From Erythrobacter sp. ANT-B3C2 (lineage in GTDB: Bacteria > Pseudomonadota > Alphaproteobacteria > Sphingomonadales > Sphingomonadaceae): 64,000 nt of DNA. Of this stretch, positions 28,587 to 37,036 are shown piece by piece. Both the position numbers and the translations under genes were made by a program. Positions within the stretch are counted from its first letter, which is position 1. The number at the start of each line of letters is the position of its first letter. The stretch covers positions 1 to 64,000 of the forward strand of contig LXQI01000004.1 of NCBI GenBank assembly GCA_001683845.1, read 5' to 3'. A model generated the notes under the pieces. The model was not told the origin of the DNA, searched no databases, and was given only the letters and a program-made list of their open reading frames with translations.

Positions 28587-29773
28587 GCGCCGCACGGAGC
28601 GACCGGCTGAGCCCGGCGCTGCAGCGGATGGCCGCCTCGCAGACGTCGGCGATGAACGACCGTGCCAGCGCGCTGCGCGAGGCCGGGCGCGACATCATTT
28701 CGCTTTCGGTCGGCGAGCCCGATTTCGCCACCCCGCCGCACGTGATCGCGGCTGCCAAGGCGGCTCTCGATGCGGGAGAGACGCGCTACACGCCTGTCAC
28801 CGGCACCGCGGCGCTCAAACGCGCCGCGGCGCTGCACTTTGCGCGGGACCTGGGCATCATCGCGGCCGAACCGGCGCAGGTGGCGGTGACGGCGGGCGGC
28901 AAGCAGGCGATCTTTGCGGCGCTGGCCGCCACCGTGCGCGAGGGGGACGAGGTGATCGTGCCTGCGCCGTGGTGGGTGAGCTACCCGCAGATGGTGCGTT
29001 TCTGCGGCGGCACGGTGGTGCCGCTGGAGACCCATGCGGGCGACAATTTTCGCTTCGATCCCACCCGGCTAGAGGTGCTGATCACGCCGCGCACGCGCTG
29101 GATCATGCTCAACAGCCCCGGCAACCCGACCGGCGCAGTCTATCCGGCGCCGATGCTGGAGGGCATCGCCGAGGTGTTGCGCCGCCACCCGCATGTGCTG
29201 GTGATCTCGGACGATATTTACGCGCCGCTGAGCTACACCGATGCGCCGCACACCACAATGGCGGCACTCGCGCCCGATCTGGGGCCACGCATCTGCACCG
29301 TCTCGGGCGTTTCGAAGAGCCATGCGATGACGGGCTTTCGCATCGGTTTCGCGCATGGGTCTGGCTGGCTGATCGAGGCGATCGGCCGGCTGCAATCCAA
29401 CACCAGCGGCAATCCCTGCTCGATCAGCCAGGCGGCGTCGGTCGCGGCGCTGAAGGGGCCTCAGGCATTTCTCGGCGAATGGCGCGAGGCCTTCCGCCGC
29501 CGGCGCGATCTGGTGGTGGCGGCGGTGAACGGCGTTTCCGGACTTTCGACCCCGGTGCCCGACGGGGCGTTCTACTGCCTGGTCGATGCCGGGCCGTTGA
29601 TGGCGCGTTACGACGGTGACGACAACGTGCTGGCGCTGCACCTGCTGGAGCATGGCGTGGCGGTGGTTGCCGCCAGTGCATTCGGAGGGCGCGATGGATT
29701 CCGCATCAGCTTCGCCGCGGGGGAGGCCGTACTGGCCGAGGCCATGCGGCGGATCGCCCGGGCCCTTTGTTGA
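28583..29773 (+). CDS. Class I PLP-dependent aminotransferase (aspartate-type)
   Basis: A 396-residue fold-type I aminotransferase. Signature elements are SVGEPDFATPPHV, the PLP-phosphate region GGKQAIFAAL, NSPGNPTGAVYP, DDIYAPLSY and the Schiff-base lysine in SGVSKSHAMTGFRIG. Closest in style to the AspC/AAT-1 branch; exact substrate uncertain. Coupled to pabBC by an ATGA overlap and followed 13 bp later by the pseudouridine synthase gene. Confidence 0.9.
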   Translation: MSAARSDRLSPALQRMAASQTSAMNDRASALREAGRDIISLSVGEPDFATPPHVIAAAKAALDAGETRYTPVTGTAALKRAAALHFARDLGIIAAEPAQVAVTAGGKQAIFAALAATVREGDEVIVPAPWWVSYPQMVRFCGGTVVPLETHAGDNFRFDPTRLEVLITPRTRWIMLNSPGNPTGAVYPAPMLEGIAEVLRRHPHVLVISDDIYAPLSYTDAPHTTMAALAPDLGPRICTVSGVSKSHAMTGFRIGFAHGSGWLIEAIGRLQSNTSGNPCSISQAASVAALKGPQAFLGEWREAFRRRRDLVVAAVNGVSGLSTPVPDGAFYCLVDAGPLMARYDGDDNVLALHLLEHGVAVVAASAFGGRDGFRISFAAGEAVLAEAMRRIARALC

Positions 29774-29786
29774 AAGAGGCGCATCC

Positions 29787-30464
29787 ATGGACATCCCCAT
29801 TCTGTACGAAGACGGCGAGGCGCTGGTGATCGACAAGCCGGGCGGCCTGCCGATCGAGCAGCCGCGCGCCGGCGGGCGCTCGCTGGAGGACCATTGGGAC
29901 GATCTGCGGCTCGGCTTCCAGCGCCCGCCGGTGCCGGTCCACCGGCTGGATACCGATACATCGGGCTGCCTGCTGCTGGCGCGTAACCCCAAGGCGCTGA
30001 AGCGCTTTTCCGCCGCGTTCGAGCAGCGGCTGGTCGAAAAGCTCTATTTGGGCGTGCTCGACGGCGTGCCGGCGATGAGCGAGGGGATTGTGGAGCTGTC
30101 GCTCAGCAAGATCAGCAGCGCCAGCGAGGGATGGCGGATGATCCCGGCGCGCAAGGGCAAGCCCGCGCTTACCCGCTGGCGCGTGCTGGACGAGCGCGAG
30201 GGCCGCGCGCTGGTCGAGTTCCGCCCCGAGACCGGCCGGACGCACCAGATCCGCGTCCATGCGGCGAGCGGCATCGGCGTGCCGCTTCTGGGTGACCCGG
30301 TCTATGGCCGCAACAAGGGCGCCCGCCGGACGATGCTGCACGCCGCCGCTCTGCGGATCGGGCGCGAGGGGAAGCCCCCGGTGGTGGCGCAGGCGCCGAT
30401 GCCAGCCGATTTCGAGGCGCTGGGGTTCGCGCCCGTGCCGGCGGAACAGGGCGGCGATGGCTGA
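29787..30464 (+). CDS. RluA-family RNA pseudouridine synthase
   Basis: A 225-residue stand-alone catalytic domain. The HRLDTDTSG motif has the catalytic Asp near residue 55; ETGRTHQIRVHAAS and GDPVYG are also conserved. There is no S4 domain. The rRNA or tRNA target cannot be told from sequence. ATG 29787 with GAAAGAGGC upstream. The last 8 bp overlap the arfB start, so translation is coupled. Confidence 0.9.
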   Translation: MDIPILYEDGEALVIDKPGGLPIEQPRAGGRSLEDHWDDLRLGFQRPPVPVHRLDTDTSGCLLLARNPKALKRFSAAFEQRLVEKLYLGVLDGVPAMSEGIVELSLSKISSASEGWRMIPARKGKPALTRWRVLDEREGRALVEFRPETGRTHQIRVHAASGIGVPLLGDPVYGRNKGARRTMLHAAALRIGREGKPPVVAQAPMPADFEALGFAPVPAEQGGDG

Positions 30465-30861
30465 CCTCGTCGAGCGCGCCATGGGCCTCTTGGAGGAGAG
30501 CTTCATCGCCGCCTCCGGCCCCGGCGGGCAGAACGTCAACAAGGTGGCCAGCGCGGTGCAGCTGCGGGTGAACATCTATCGCCTCGGGCTGTCCCCACCC
30601 GTGTTCCACCGGCTGAAGGTGCTGGCCGGCAGCCGGCTGAACACCAGAGGCGAACTGGTGCTCGATGCGCGCCGCCACCGCACGCAAGAGGCCAACCGCG
30701 CCGATGCGCGCGAGCGGCTGGCCGAATTGCTGCGCGCGGCCGAGGTGGAGCCGCGCAAGCGGGCAAAATCGCGCGTCAACCGGGTGGGCAAGGAACAAAG
30801 GTTGCGTTCGAAGAAGGCGCGCGGGACGGTCAAGGCCGATCGCGGTAAAGTCGAATGGTAG
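30457..30861 (+). CDS. arfB: Alternative ribosome-rescue factor / peptidyl-tRNA hydrolase ArfB
   Basis: Hydrolyses peptidyl-tRNA on ribosomes stalled at mRNA ends. The 134-residue protein has the release-factor GGQ motif in ASGPGGQNVNKV (Gln about 25), a central RF-like domain, and the basic Lys/Arg-rich C-terminal tail (RKRAKSRVNRVGKEQRLRSKKARG) that ArfB threads into the empty mRNA channel. Overlaps rluA by 8 bp in another frame. The dedicated tail separates it from RF1/RF2. Confidence 0.92.
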   Translation: MADLVERAMGLLEESFIAASGPGGQNVNKVASAVQLRVNIYRLGLSPPVFHRLKVLAGSRLNTRGELVLDARRHRTQEANRADARERLAELLRAAEVEPRKRAKSRVNRVGKEQRLRSKKARGTVKADRGKVEW

Positions 30862-30930
30862 CGTTGGGCACGCTTGACTTTCGCCCGGCCCTGCCGCAAG
30901 GGCGCCGGGCTTAGGGGCGGCGCCGCGCGC

Positions 30931-30954
30931 GTCGCCCGTGTTGTTTCGGGCGAC
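30931..30954. repeat. Inverted repeat upstream of rpmG
   Basis: GTCGCCCG (30931-30938), an 8-base T-rich loop, then CGGGCGAC (30947-30954), 46 bp before the rpmG ATG. A second, shorter pair GCCCGGC (30883) / GCCGGGC (30904) precedes it. No T-run follows, so attenuation or autoregulation by ribosomal protein is only a possibility. Confidence 0.5.
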
Positions 30955-31000
30955 CGCCTACTGATCGGCGCCCCAGTGCGAACATTCAGGAACCGAACCG

Positions 31001-31168
31001 ATGGCGAAGCCCGCAACCGTCAAGATCCGGCTGAACTCCAGCGCCGGCACCGGCTTCTTCTACGTGACGAAGAAGAACCCGCGCAACCAGACCGAGAAGA
31101 TGTCCTTCCGCAAGTACGATCCGATTGCCAAGAAGCATGTCGAGTTCAAGGAAGGCAAGATCAGGTAA
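31001..31168 (+). CDS. rpmG: 50S ribosomal protein L33
   Basis: A 55-residue ribosomal protein of the large subunit. The sequence [20 protein letters not shown] and the following [20 protein letters not shown] match the zinc-free (C-minus) form of L33, lacking the paired CxxC motifs. It stands alone between arfB and lolA. Typical for alphaproteobacteria. Confidence 0.97.
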   Translation: MAKPATVKIRLNSSAGTGFFYVTKKNPRNQTEKMSFRKYDPIAKKHVEFKEGKIR

Positions 31169-31253
31169 GCCTGCGCGGAGCACCCTGTGGGCGGCTTCGT
31201 TCCTTTGCTCAACCTGCATGGGGGGTTCACGACGGGTTCAATGGGGCTCGCGC

Positions 31254-31290
31254 AAAGGCGCCGTATGTCGATGAAAGGCGCCGTATGTCG
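31254..31290 (+). repeat. 20-bp tandem duplication over the lolA start
   Basis: AAAGGCGCCGTATGTCG occurs at 31254-31270 and again at 31274-31290, separated by ATG (period 20 bp). Each copy carries an ATG, but because 20 is not a multiple of three only the second (31285) is in the lolA frame. Confidence 0.85.
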
Positions 31291-31968
31291 CAGATGATCC
31301 GCCTTCCTACGCAACGGCCGCTGACGGCCGCTCTCGCCGGTGCTCTGGCACTGGCGCTTCCCGCCTCGCTCGTGTTGCCCGTAGCCCCGGCCGCGTCCCA
31401 GCAGCGCGCCGCCGCGCAGGGCGCCCAGCTTGACCGGGTGGTGGAGGCGTTGCGCGCAATCTCCACCATGCGCGCCAATTTCACCCAGACTGATCGCGCG
31501 GGCAGTACTGTGGGCGGCACGCTGACGCTCAAGCGCCCGGGCCGCATTCGCTTCGAGTACACCAGCGATGTCAACATGCTGGTCGTCGCCGACGGCCGCT
31601 CGCTGACGCTGGTCGATTACGACGTGCGGCAGGTGCAGCGCTGGCCGATCAGCAATTCGCCGCTGGGCGCGCTGCTCGACCCGCGGCGCGACGTGAAGCG
31701 CTATGGCCGTCTGATGCAAACGGCCAATCCCGGTGTCACCAGTGTCGAGGTGAAGGACCCGGGCAAGCCCGAATATGGCACCATCACGCTGGTGTTCGTG
31801 GACAATCCGTCCGCGCCCGGCGGTCTCGAACTGAGCAGCTGGGTGGCGCTCGACGCGCAGAACACGCGCACGACGGTGCGGCTGGCCAACCACCGCTACG
31901 GCCTCTCGGTGCCGGACAGCGCCTTCACTTATCGCGACCCGCGCCGCACCACGCGGCGTCCTGGCTGA
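31285..31968 (+). CDS. lolA: Outer-membrane lipoprotein carrier LolA
   Basis: Periplasmic chaperone that ferries lipoproteins from the inner membrane to the outer membrane. The 227-residue protein has a signal peptide (PLTAALAGALALALPASLVL) and the LolA beta-barrel: LDRVVEALRAISTMRANFTQ, GGTLTLKRPGRIRFEY, YDVRQVQRWPIS. ATG 31285 gives the shortest sensible leader; ATG 31294 is also in frame. Upstream duplicated ATGs are out of frame (see repeat). Confidence 0.9.
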   Translation: MSQMIRLPTQRPLTAALAGALALALPASLVLPVAPAASQQRAAAQGAQLDRVVEALRAISTMRANFTQTDRAGSTVGGTLTLKRPGRIRFEYTSDVNMLVVADGRSLTLVDYDVRQVQRWPISNSPLGALLDPRRDVKRYGRLMQTANPGVTSVEVKDPGKPEYGTITLVFVDNPSAPGGLELSSWVALDAQNTRTTVRLANHRYGLSVPDSAFTYRDPRRTTRRPG

Positions 31969-32016
31969 AGCGTCTCGCGGCGGGCGGTTGGGCGCTTGCG
32001 GCCAGCCGTTGCGCGC

Positions 32017-32183
32017 TATTCATCGGGACGAAAGCAGACAGCCCTTAAGGATAGTAGGGAGACGGCACGGAGGCGGGCTTCCCCCCTGTTGCCCTGCCGA
32101 CCATATATTGCCGTCTCGCAAAAGCGTGACGAACGCTCAAGAGGAACCCTCGCTCCCAATGCCCCCGGGGGCGGGGGTTTTTC
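32017..32183 (+). ncRNA. Candidate structured small RNA between lolA and xth
   Basis: The 292-bp gap has ordered secondary structure and ends in a strong terminator. A 9-bp perfect stem GAGACGGCA (32059-32067) / TGCCGTCTC (32109-32117) encloses a second hairpin GGCGGGC / GCCCTGCC whose loop is TTCCCCCCTGTT. Then come a small AGCGT/ACGCT hairpin (about 32123-32137), GAGG/CCTC, and the terminator. A weak -10-like TATTCA is near 32017. It could equally be a long structured 3' end of the lolA transcript. Extent is approximate; no known RNA family recognised. Confidence 0.3.
32161..32182 (+). terminator. Rho-independent terminator after lolA / candidate RNA
   Basis: CCCCC (32162-32166) pairs with GGGGG (32173-32177) over a 6-base G-rich loop, followed by TTTTT (32178-32182). 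Confidence 0.75.
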
Positions 32184-32260
32184 ATCAGCCGCGCTCGTCC
32201 CGGTGCAGGTTTGCCGCCGCGGGCGTTGAAGCGTTCGGGCCGCTCCCCTATCGGGCCACC

Positions 32261-33055
32261 ATGGTCACCATCGCCAGCTGGAACATCAACTCGGTCCGCC
32301 TGCGTCTGCCGCTGGTTGAGCGGCTGCTGGCCGAGGAACGGCCGGACGTGCTGTGCCTGCAGGAGATCAAGACAATCGACCAGACCTTCCCCGCCAAGGC
32401 GCTGGCGGCGATGGGCTATCCGCACCAGGTGGTGCACGGCCAGAAGGGCTACCACGGCGTCGCCACGATTAGCCGCATTCCGCTGCGTGAGATTGCGCGG
32501 CACGATTGGCAGGATAATGGCGAGGCGCGCCATGTCGGTGTCGAGCTGCTGGGGCCGGGGCAGGGCGTGGTGCTGGAGAACGTCTATGTTCCCGCGGGCG
32601 GCGACGTGCCGGACCGCGCATTGAACCCCAAGTTCGGGCAGAAGTTGGACTTTCTCGAGCGGATGACGCGCTGGGCCGATGCGCTCGAACGGCCGACGGT
32701 GATCGTCGGCGATTTCAACATAGCTCCGCTCGAATGCGACGTGTGGAACCACCGGCAGCTGCTCCAGGTGGTGAGCCACACGCCGATCGAGATCGAAGCG
32801 CTGCAGCGCTTCAGCGACGCGCATGGCTGGGCCGATATCGGTCGCGAGCAGATCCGCGCGCCGGACCGCTGCTACACCTGGTGGAGCTACCGCTCGCCCG
32901 ACTGGAGGAAGAACGATCGCGGCCGCCGGCTCGACCATGTCTGGGCCTCGCCCGAGCTCTCCGCCACCGTGCGCACCCACCGGGTGCTCGAGCCGGCGCG
33001 CGATTGGGCGCGGCCGTCGGACCACGTGCCGCTGCTCACCGAGTTCGCGCTCTGA
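32261..33055 (+). CDS. xth: Exodeoxyribonuclease III
   Basis: AP endonuclease and 3'-5' exonuclease of base-excision repair. The 264-residue product has the family motifs: NINSVRLR at the N-terminus, CLQEIKTID with the metal-binding Glu, [26 protein letters not shown], and the C-terminal RRLDHVWAS and [10 protein letters not shown] with the catalytic His. ATG 32261. Its TGA overlaps the putative CTG start of ribA. Confidence 0.95.
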   Translation: MVTIASWNINSVRLRLPLVERLLAEERPDVLCLQEIKTIDQTFPAKALAAMGYPHQVVHGQKGYHGVATISRIPLREIARHDWQDNGEARHVGVELLGPGQGVVLENVYVPAGGDVPDRALNPKFGQKLDFLERMTRWADALERPTVIVGDFNIAPLECDVWNHRQLLQVVSHTPIEIEALQRFSDAHGWADIGREQIRAPDRCYTWWSYRSPDWRKNDRGRRLDHVWASPELSATVRTHRVLEPARDWARPSDHVPLLTEFAL

Positions 33056-34110
33056 GCGCCGCGCCCTCCTCCCGGCGTGCGGCGCAGGCGGTAGATGCGC
33101 TCCGCCATGGCTGGCCGATTAAGGTCCGCGGGGCGCCGCTGCTGCTGCCGATCGAGACCGCGCCGGGCGAGGTGCGATCCAGCCATGCCCTGATTTCCGC
33201 TGCCCGGGCGGCAACGCTCAAGCTTGCCAACCAGCGCGCGGCGGCCGACCCGCACAGCGCGGTTCTGGTGCGCACTGCCGATCCGCTCGATCTCGCCGCT
33301 GCCCGCGCCATTGCCGACCCTTCAATGGACCTCGCCACACCGCTGAAAGGACCGTTCCTGGCCGAGCCGCTCGACTGGTTGGAGGAAGCGGGCGCGGCGA
33401 TGGAGCTGGCGCGGATCGCGGGAATCCTGCCGGCATTCCTGGTCGCACCACAATCCGCCGCCGAGGCGGTTGCGGTCTTGCCAGAGGATGTCGCCGCGCT
33501 GTCCGATCCGGCCGCGCTTGCCATCGCCACGCGGGCGCGATTGCCGCTGGCCTCGTGCGAGGAAGCCGAGATCGTGCTGTTCCGCAGCCCCGACGATCTG
33601 CGCGAGCATGTCGCGCTGGTGCTCGGCCGGCACTCGGCGGAGCGCGTGCCGCTGGTCCGGCTGCACTCGGAGTGCCTGACCGGCGATATCCTCGGCAGCC
33701 TGCGCTGCGATTGCGGGCCGCAGTTGGACGCCGCGCTGGAGTCGATGGCTGCGGAGGCGCGCGGCGGCGGGTGGGGCGTGTTGCTCTACCTGCGGCAGGA
33801 GGGGCGCGGGATCGGTCTCGTCAATAAGATGCGCGCCTATCGCCTGCAGGACCAGGGCTTCGACACGCTGGAGGCCAACCGCCGCCTCGGCTTCCCGGCG
33901 GAGGCGCGCGACTTCCCGGTGGCGGCGCGGATGCTGGCCCTGCTGGGCGTGGGCGCGGTGCGGCTGATGACCAACAATCCCGCCAAGCTCGCGGCGCTCG
34001 AAGCGGCAGGGGTGCACATCGCTGAGCGCGTGCCGCACCGCCTGCCAGCCAATCCGCACAACGCACGCTACCTCGCCACCAAGCGCGACTCGGCCGGGCA
34101 CTGGCTGTAA
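33052..34110 (+). CDS. ribA: GTP cyclohydrolase II, apparently with a CTG start
   Basis: First step of riboflavin synthesis from GTP. The C-terminal about 200 residues are Rib[10 protein letters not shown] with zinc ligands Cys 208, 219 and 221 (C-X10-C-X-C), the catalytic loop [10 protein letters not shown] and LMTNNPAKL. The N-terminal about 160 residues are the divergent extension usual in sphingomonads. The frame has no ATG, GTG or TTG near the expected N-terminus. CTG at 33052 gives [20 protein letters not shown] and overlaps the xth stop as CTGA, exactly where an ATGA coupling would sit. No FMN riboswitch is seen. Confidence 0.87.
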   Translation: MSAAPSSRRAAQAVDALRHGWPIKVRGAPLLLPIETAPGEVRSSHALISAARAATLKLANQRAAADPHSAVLVRTADPLDLAAARAIADPSMDLATPLKGPFLAEPLDWLEEAGAAMELARIAGILPAFLVAPQSAAEAVAVLPEDVAALSDPAALAIATRARLPLASCEEAEIVLFRSPDDLREHVALVLGRHSAERVPLVRLHSECLTGDILGSLRCDCGPQLDAALESMAAEARGGGWGVLLYLRQEGRGIGLVNKMRAYRLQDQGFDTLEANRRLGFPAEARDFPVAARMLALLGVGAVRLMTNNPAKLAALEAAGVHIAERVPHRLPANPHNARYLATKRDSAGHWL

Positions 34111-34606
34111 CCGACTGGACGATCCGTCCCGAACGGCCGGGCGACGAGGCGGCGATTTTCCGGGACACGTTCGCCGGCCATCCCCACACCGATGGTGCCG
34201 AGCCGGCGATCATCGATGCATTGCGCACCGATGGCGACCTCGCGCTGTCGCTGGTGGCGATCGAGCAGGGGGTGGTCGTGGGCCATGTCGCCTTTTCGCC
34301 GCGCTGCTACCGAACGAAGAGGAGGGCTGGTTCACGCTGGGCCCGATTGCCGTTGTTTCGGCGCGGCAAAGCGGGGGGATCGGGCGCGGGCTGATCGAGG
34401 CGGGGTTGGCCCGCTTGAGCGCGCATGGCGCTTGCGGCTTGGTGGTGGTCGGCGATCGGAAGTTCTACGCACGGTTCGGATTCCGGGTGGGCTCCTCGCT
34501 GGAGATCGGCGGCAGTCTTTCGGAGCACTTCCAACTGCCGCTTGCCGGCGAGGCACCGCTAGCGCGGGTTCGCTTCGCGCGCGGTTTCGAAGCGGAGAGC
34601 GCCTAA
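34107..34606 (+). pseudogene. GNAT family N-acetyltransferase, frameshifted and without start
   Basis: The first frame begins GTA ACC GAC TGG directly at the ribA stop and reads as a GNAT N-terminus ([36 protein letters not shown]). At about 34297-34303 one base is missing. The remainder continues in another frame: LLPNEEEGWFTLGPIAVV, then the acetyl-CoA loop RQSGGIGRGLIEAGLARL and GDRKFYARFGFR, to TAA at 34606. No start codon exists at the expected N-terminus (GTA, where GTG would overlap a ribA TGA). Two independent lesions support real decay. Confidence 0.75.
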
Positions 34607-34615
34607 GGGGCCGGC

Positions 34616-34717
34616 TCAGACGAGCAGCACGCCGAGCGGAATGGCGGCGATCGACAGCACCGCCAGCAGCAGGCACAGGAGCAAGGACGGGCGGCGGATC
34701 GGGTTGGCGTGGTCCAT
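34616..34717 (-). CDS. 33-residue membrane peptide downstream of recQ
   Basis: MDHANPIRRPSLLLCLLLAV is followed by LSIAAIPLGVLLV: a short polar head, a prolyl-arginine patch and one hydrophobic helix, the look of a single-pass inner-membrane microprotein. AGGCAGGG lies just before the ATG. It is 34 bp after the recQ stop on the same strand, so probably on the recQ transcript. Too short for firm homology; function unknown. Confidence 0.5.
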   Translation of the reverse strand: MDHANPIRRPSLLLCLLLAVLSIAAIPLGVLLV

Positions 34718-34751
34718 GAACCCTGCCTAGAGCAGAATGGTTAACACTCGG

Positions 34752-36554
34752 CTAAGCTTGATCGTGCGCGGCGATGGCCTCGAGGAAAGCGCGGCCGTAG
34801 CTTTCCAGCTTGCGCGCCCCGATGCCGGGGATCGCGCCCAGTGCTCCCAGATCCGCCGGGCGTGTGGCTGCAATGGCGCGCAGGGTCGAATCGTGGAAGA
34901 TGACGTAGGGCGGTACCTGCGCCTCGCGCGCCAGCTGCAGGCGCAGCGCCCGCAGCGTCTCGAACATGGTGGCATCGGCCGGATCGACGGGCTCTGCCGG
35001 CACGGCGGCGGAGCGGGTGCGGCGGCGCTCCGTCCGGGCCGGGCGGACGATCGCGACCGTGCTTTCCCCTTTGAGGATCGCGCGGGCATCGCCGGCCAGC
35101 TGCAGGCCGCCATGCTCGGTGGCCGCAAGGCTGCCGCGCGCCTGCAGCGTTCGGGCGAGCGGCTGGAGCAGCCGCGCCTCCTCCTCGTCCACGATGCCGA
35201 ATACGCTGAGGCTCTCGTGGCCGCGCTGTTGGACGCGCTCGTCGTTAGCCCCGATCAGCACCTTGAGCACATGGCCCAGCCCGAAGCTCTGCCCGGTGCG
35301 ATAGACTGCCGAGAGCAGCTTGCGCGCCAGATCGGTGGCGTCGATCACCTGCGGCGGCGCCAGGCAATTGTCGCAATTGCCGCAACGCTCCGGGGGGTCC
35401 TCGCCAAAATGGCGCAGCAGGATCGCTCGGCGGCAGCCCGGCGCCTCCACCAGCGCGCCGAGCGCGTCGAGCCGGGTGCGCTCGGCGGCGCGGCGGTGCC
35501 CTTCCACTTCGTCCAGCCGCTGGCGGGCCTGGCGGAAATCGCCCGCGCCCCACAGCATCAGCGCCAGCGCAGGATCGCCGTCACGCCCAGCGCGGCCGGT
35601 CTCCTGGTAATAGGCCTCGATCGATTTGGGCAGGCCGGCATGGGCCACGAAGCGCACGTCCGGCTTGTCGATCCCCATGCCGAAGGCGATCGTCGCCACC
35701 ATTACCATGTGCTCGGAGGCAACGAATTCGGACTGATTGGCGGCGCGCTGCTCGGGCGGCAGGCCGGCGTGATAGGGCAGCACCGGGCGACCCGCGGTCG
35801 CCAGCCGGGTGGCAAGCTCCTCCACCTGGCGGCGGGTGGGGGCGTAGACGATGCCGGGGCCGGGCTGCTCGGCCAGCAGCGTCGCCAGCTGGCGAGGGAG
35901 CTCCTGCCGCGGGCGGATCATATAGCGAATGTTCGGCCGGTCGAACCCGGCGACGATCAGCCCCTCGGGCGCGATCCCGAGTTGGGTGAGAATATCGGCG
36001 CGGGTGTGCGCGTCCGCGGTGGCGGTGAGCGCCAGACGGGGAACATGGGCGAAGCTGTCGAGCAACGGGCGCAGCTGGCGGTAATCGGGCCGGAAATCGT
36101 GCCCCCATTCGGAGACGCAATGCGCCTCGTCCACCGCGAACAGCGCCAGCTGCGCCTCGGTCAGCAGCTGGCGAAAATACGGCTGGCTGGCACGCTCGGG
36201 CGCGACATAGAGCAGATCGAGTTCGCCGGCGCGGAAGGCGGCGATGGTGGCGGCCTGATCGGCATCCGCGCTGGTCAGCGCGGCGGCGCGGATCCCGTTG
36301 GCGCGGGCGCTGCGCAATTGATCGTGCATCAGGGCAATCAGCGGCGAAACGACGATGCATGTGCCTTGCAACAGGGTCGCAGGGAGCTGGTAAGTGAGCG
36401 ATTTTCCCGCCCCCGTCGGCATCACCGCCAGTGTGGAGCGGCCGGCCATCACCCGCTCGACCACCTGCTGCTGCACGCCGCGAAAGCCGGCAAAGCCGAA
36501 GATTGTGCGCAGCGCCTCGTGTGTCGGGGCCATCATTTCGCCGATCTCGCTCAT
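34752..36554 (-). CDS. recQ: ATP-dependent DNA helicase RecQ
   Basis: 3'-5' helicase of recombinational repair. 600 residues: Walker A PTGAGKS near residue 46, DEAH box (AVDEAHCVSEWGHDFRPDY) near 144, helicase motif VI ETGRAGRDG, the zinc-binding Cys cluster CGNCDNC in the RQC domain, and a C-terminal HRDC domain (LRLQLAREAQVPPYVIFHDSTL). All core motifs intact. ATG at 36554 (MSEIGEMMAPT). Divergent from the lipoprotein gene. Confidence 0.95.
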   Translation of the reverse strand: MSEIGEMMAPTHEALRTIFGFAGFRGVQQQVVERVMAGRSTLAVMPTGAGKSLTYQLPATLLQGTCIVVSPLIALMHDQLRSARANGIRAAALTSADADQAATIAAFRAGELDLLYVAPERASQPYFRQLLTEAQLALFAVDEAHCVSEWGHDFRPDYRQLRPLLDSFAHVPRLALTATADAHTRADILTQLGIAPEGLIVAGFDRPNIRYMIRPRQELPRQLATLLAEQPGPGIVYAPTRRQVEELATRLATAGRPVLPYHAGLPPEQRAANQSEFVASEHMVMVATIAFGMGIDKPDVRFVAHAGLPKSIEAYYQETGRAGRDGDPALALMLWGAGDFRQARQRLDEVEGHRRAAERTRLDALGALVEAPGCRRAILLRHFGEDPPERCGNCDNCLAPPQVIDATDLARKLLSAVYRTGQSFGLGHVLKVLIGANDERVQQRGHESLSVFGIVDEEEARLLQPLARTLQARGSLAATEHGGLQLAGDARAILKGESTVAIVRPARTERRRTRSAAVPAEPVDPADATMFETLRALRLQLAREAQVPPYVIFHDSTLRAIAATRPADLGALGAIPGIGARKLESYGRAFLEAIAAHDQA

Positions 36555-36709
36555 GCGCCGGGCAATGGCAGATCGGACAGGCGGGGGAAACCGCGCGCAT
36601 TGTGCGTTCGGTGCATTTCACTGGCGGCCGCTCTGGGATACATGCGCCGCTTCGGCCGGGCGGGAATCGCCACCGGGCCGCCCCTGATCTTGGAAAAAAG
36701 GAACCCACC

Positions 36710-37036
36710 ATGAGGATCTTCGCCCCGCTCGCCACCGCCGCTGCCGCCACGCTGGCGCTCGCCGCCTGCGGCAGCTCCACCGATGCCTCGGAAGAAGCGA
36801 TTGCCGACACAGTCGAGATGCCGGCCGACGAGGCGATGAGCGAGGCGCCGATGCCCGCGGCCGAGACCCGGGCCACTGTGGCTTCCGAAGCAGCCCGGGA
36901 GGCGGGCGAATCGCCGGAGAATGCACCCCAGGCGGCCGAGGTGGCCGGCGATGCGGCCGATGCCGCCGCAGCCGATGCCGCCGCAGCCGCGGCCGCTGCC
37001 GAAGCGGCGACCCAGGCTGCCGAGGAAGCGATGTAA
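36710..37036 (+). CDS. Alanine-rich small lipoprotein
   Basis: A 108-residue protein with a textbook lipoprotein signal: lipobox LAAC at residues 17-20. The mature part is acidic (EEAIADTVEMPADEAMSEA), then switches to an Ala-dominated C-terminal helix (over half Ala across the last 45 residues), probably a coiled-coil rod. AAAAAAGGA gives a strong ribosome site. No family recognised. The next short lipoprotein follows immediately. Confidence 0.75.
   Translation: MRIFAPLATAAAATLALAACGSSTDASEEAIADTVEMPADEAMSEAPMPAAETRATVASEAAREAGESPENAPQAAEVAGDAADAAAADAAAAAAAAEAATQAAEEAM

Noticed and set aside
32017-32183. 6S RNA (ssrS) as identity of the lolA-xth structure
   Set aside because: It lacks the long closed helix with a central open bubble, and I could not match conserved 6S blocks.
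33000-33060. FMN riboswitch before ribA
   Set aside because: ribA overlaps xth directly; no leader space and no RFN-element motifs.
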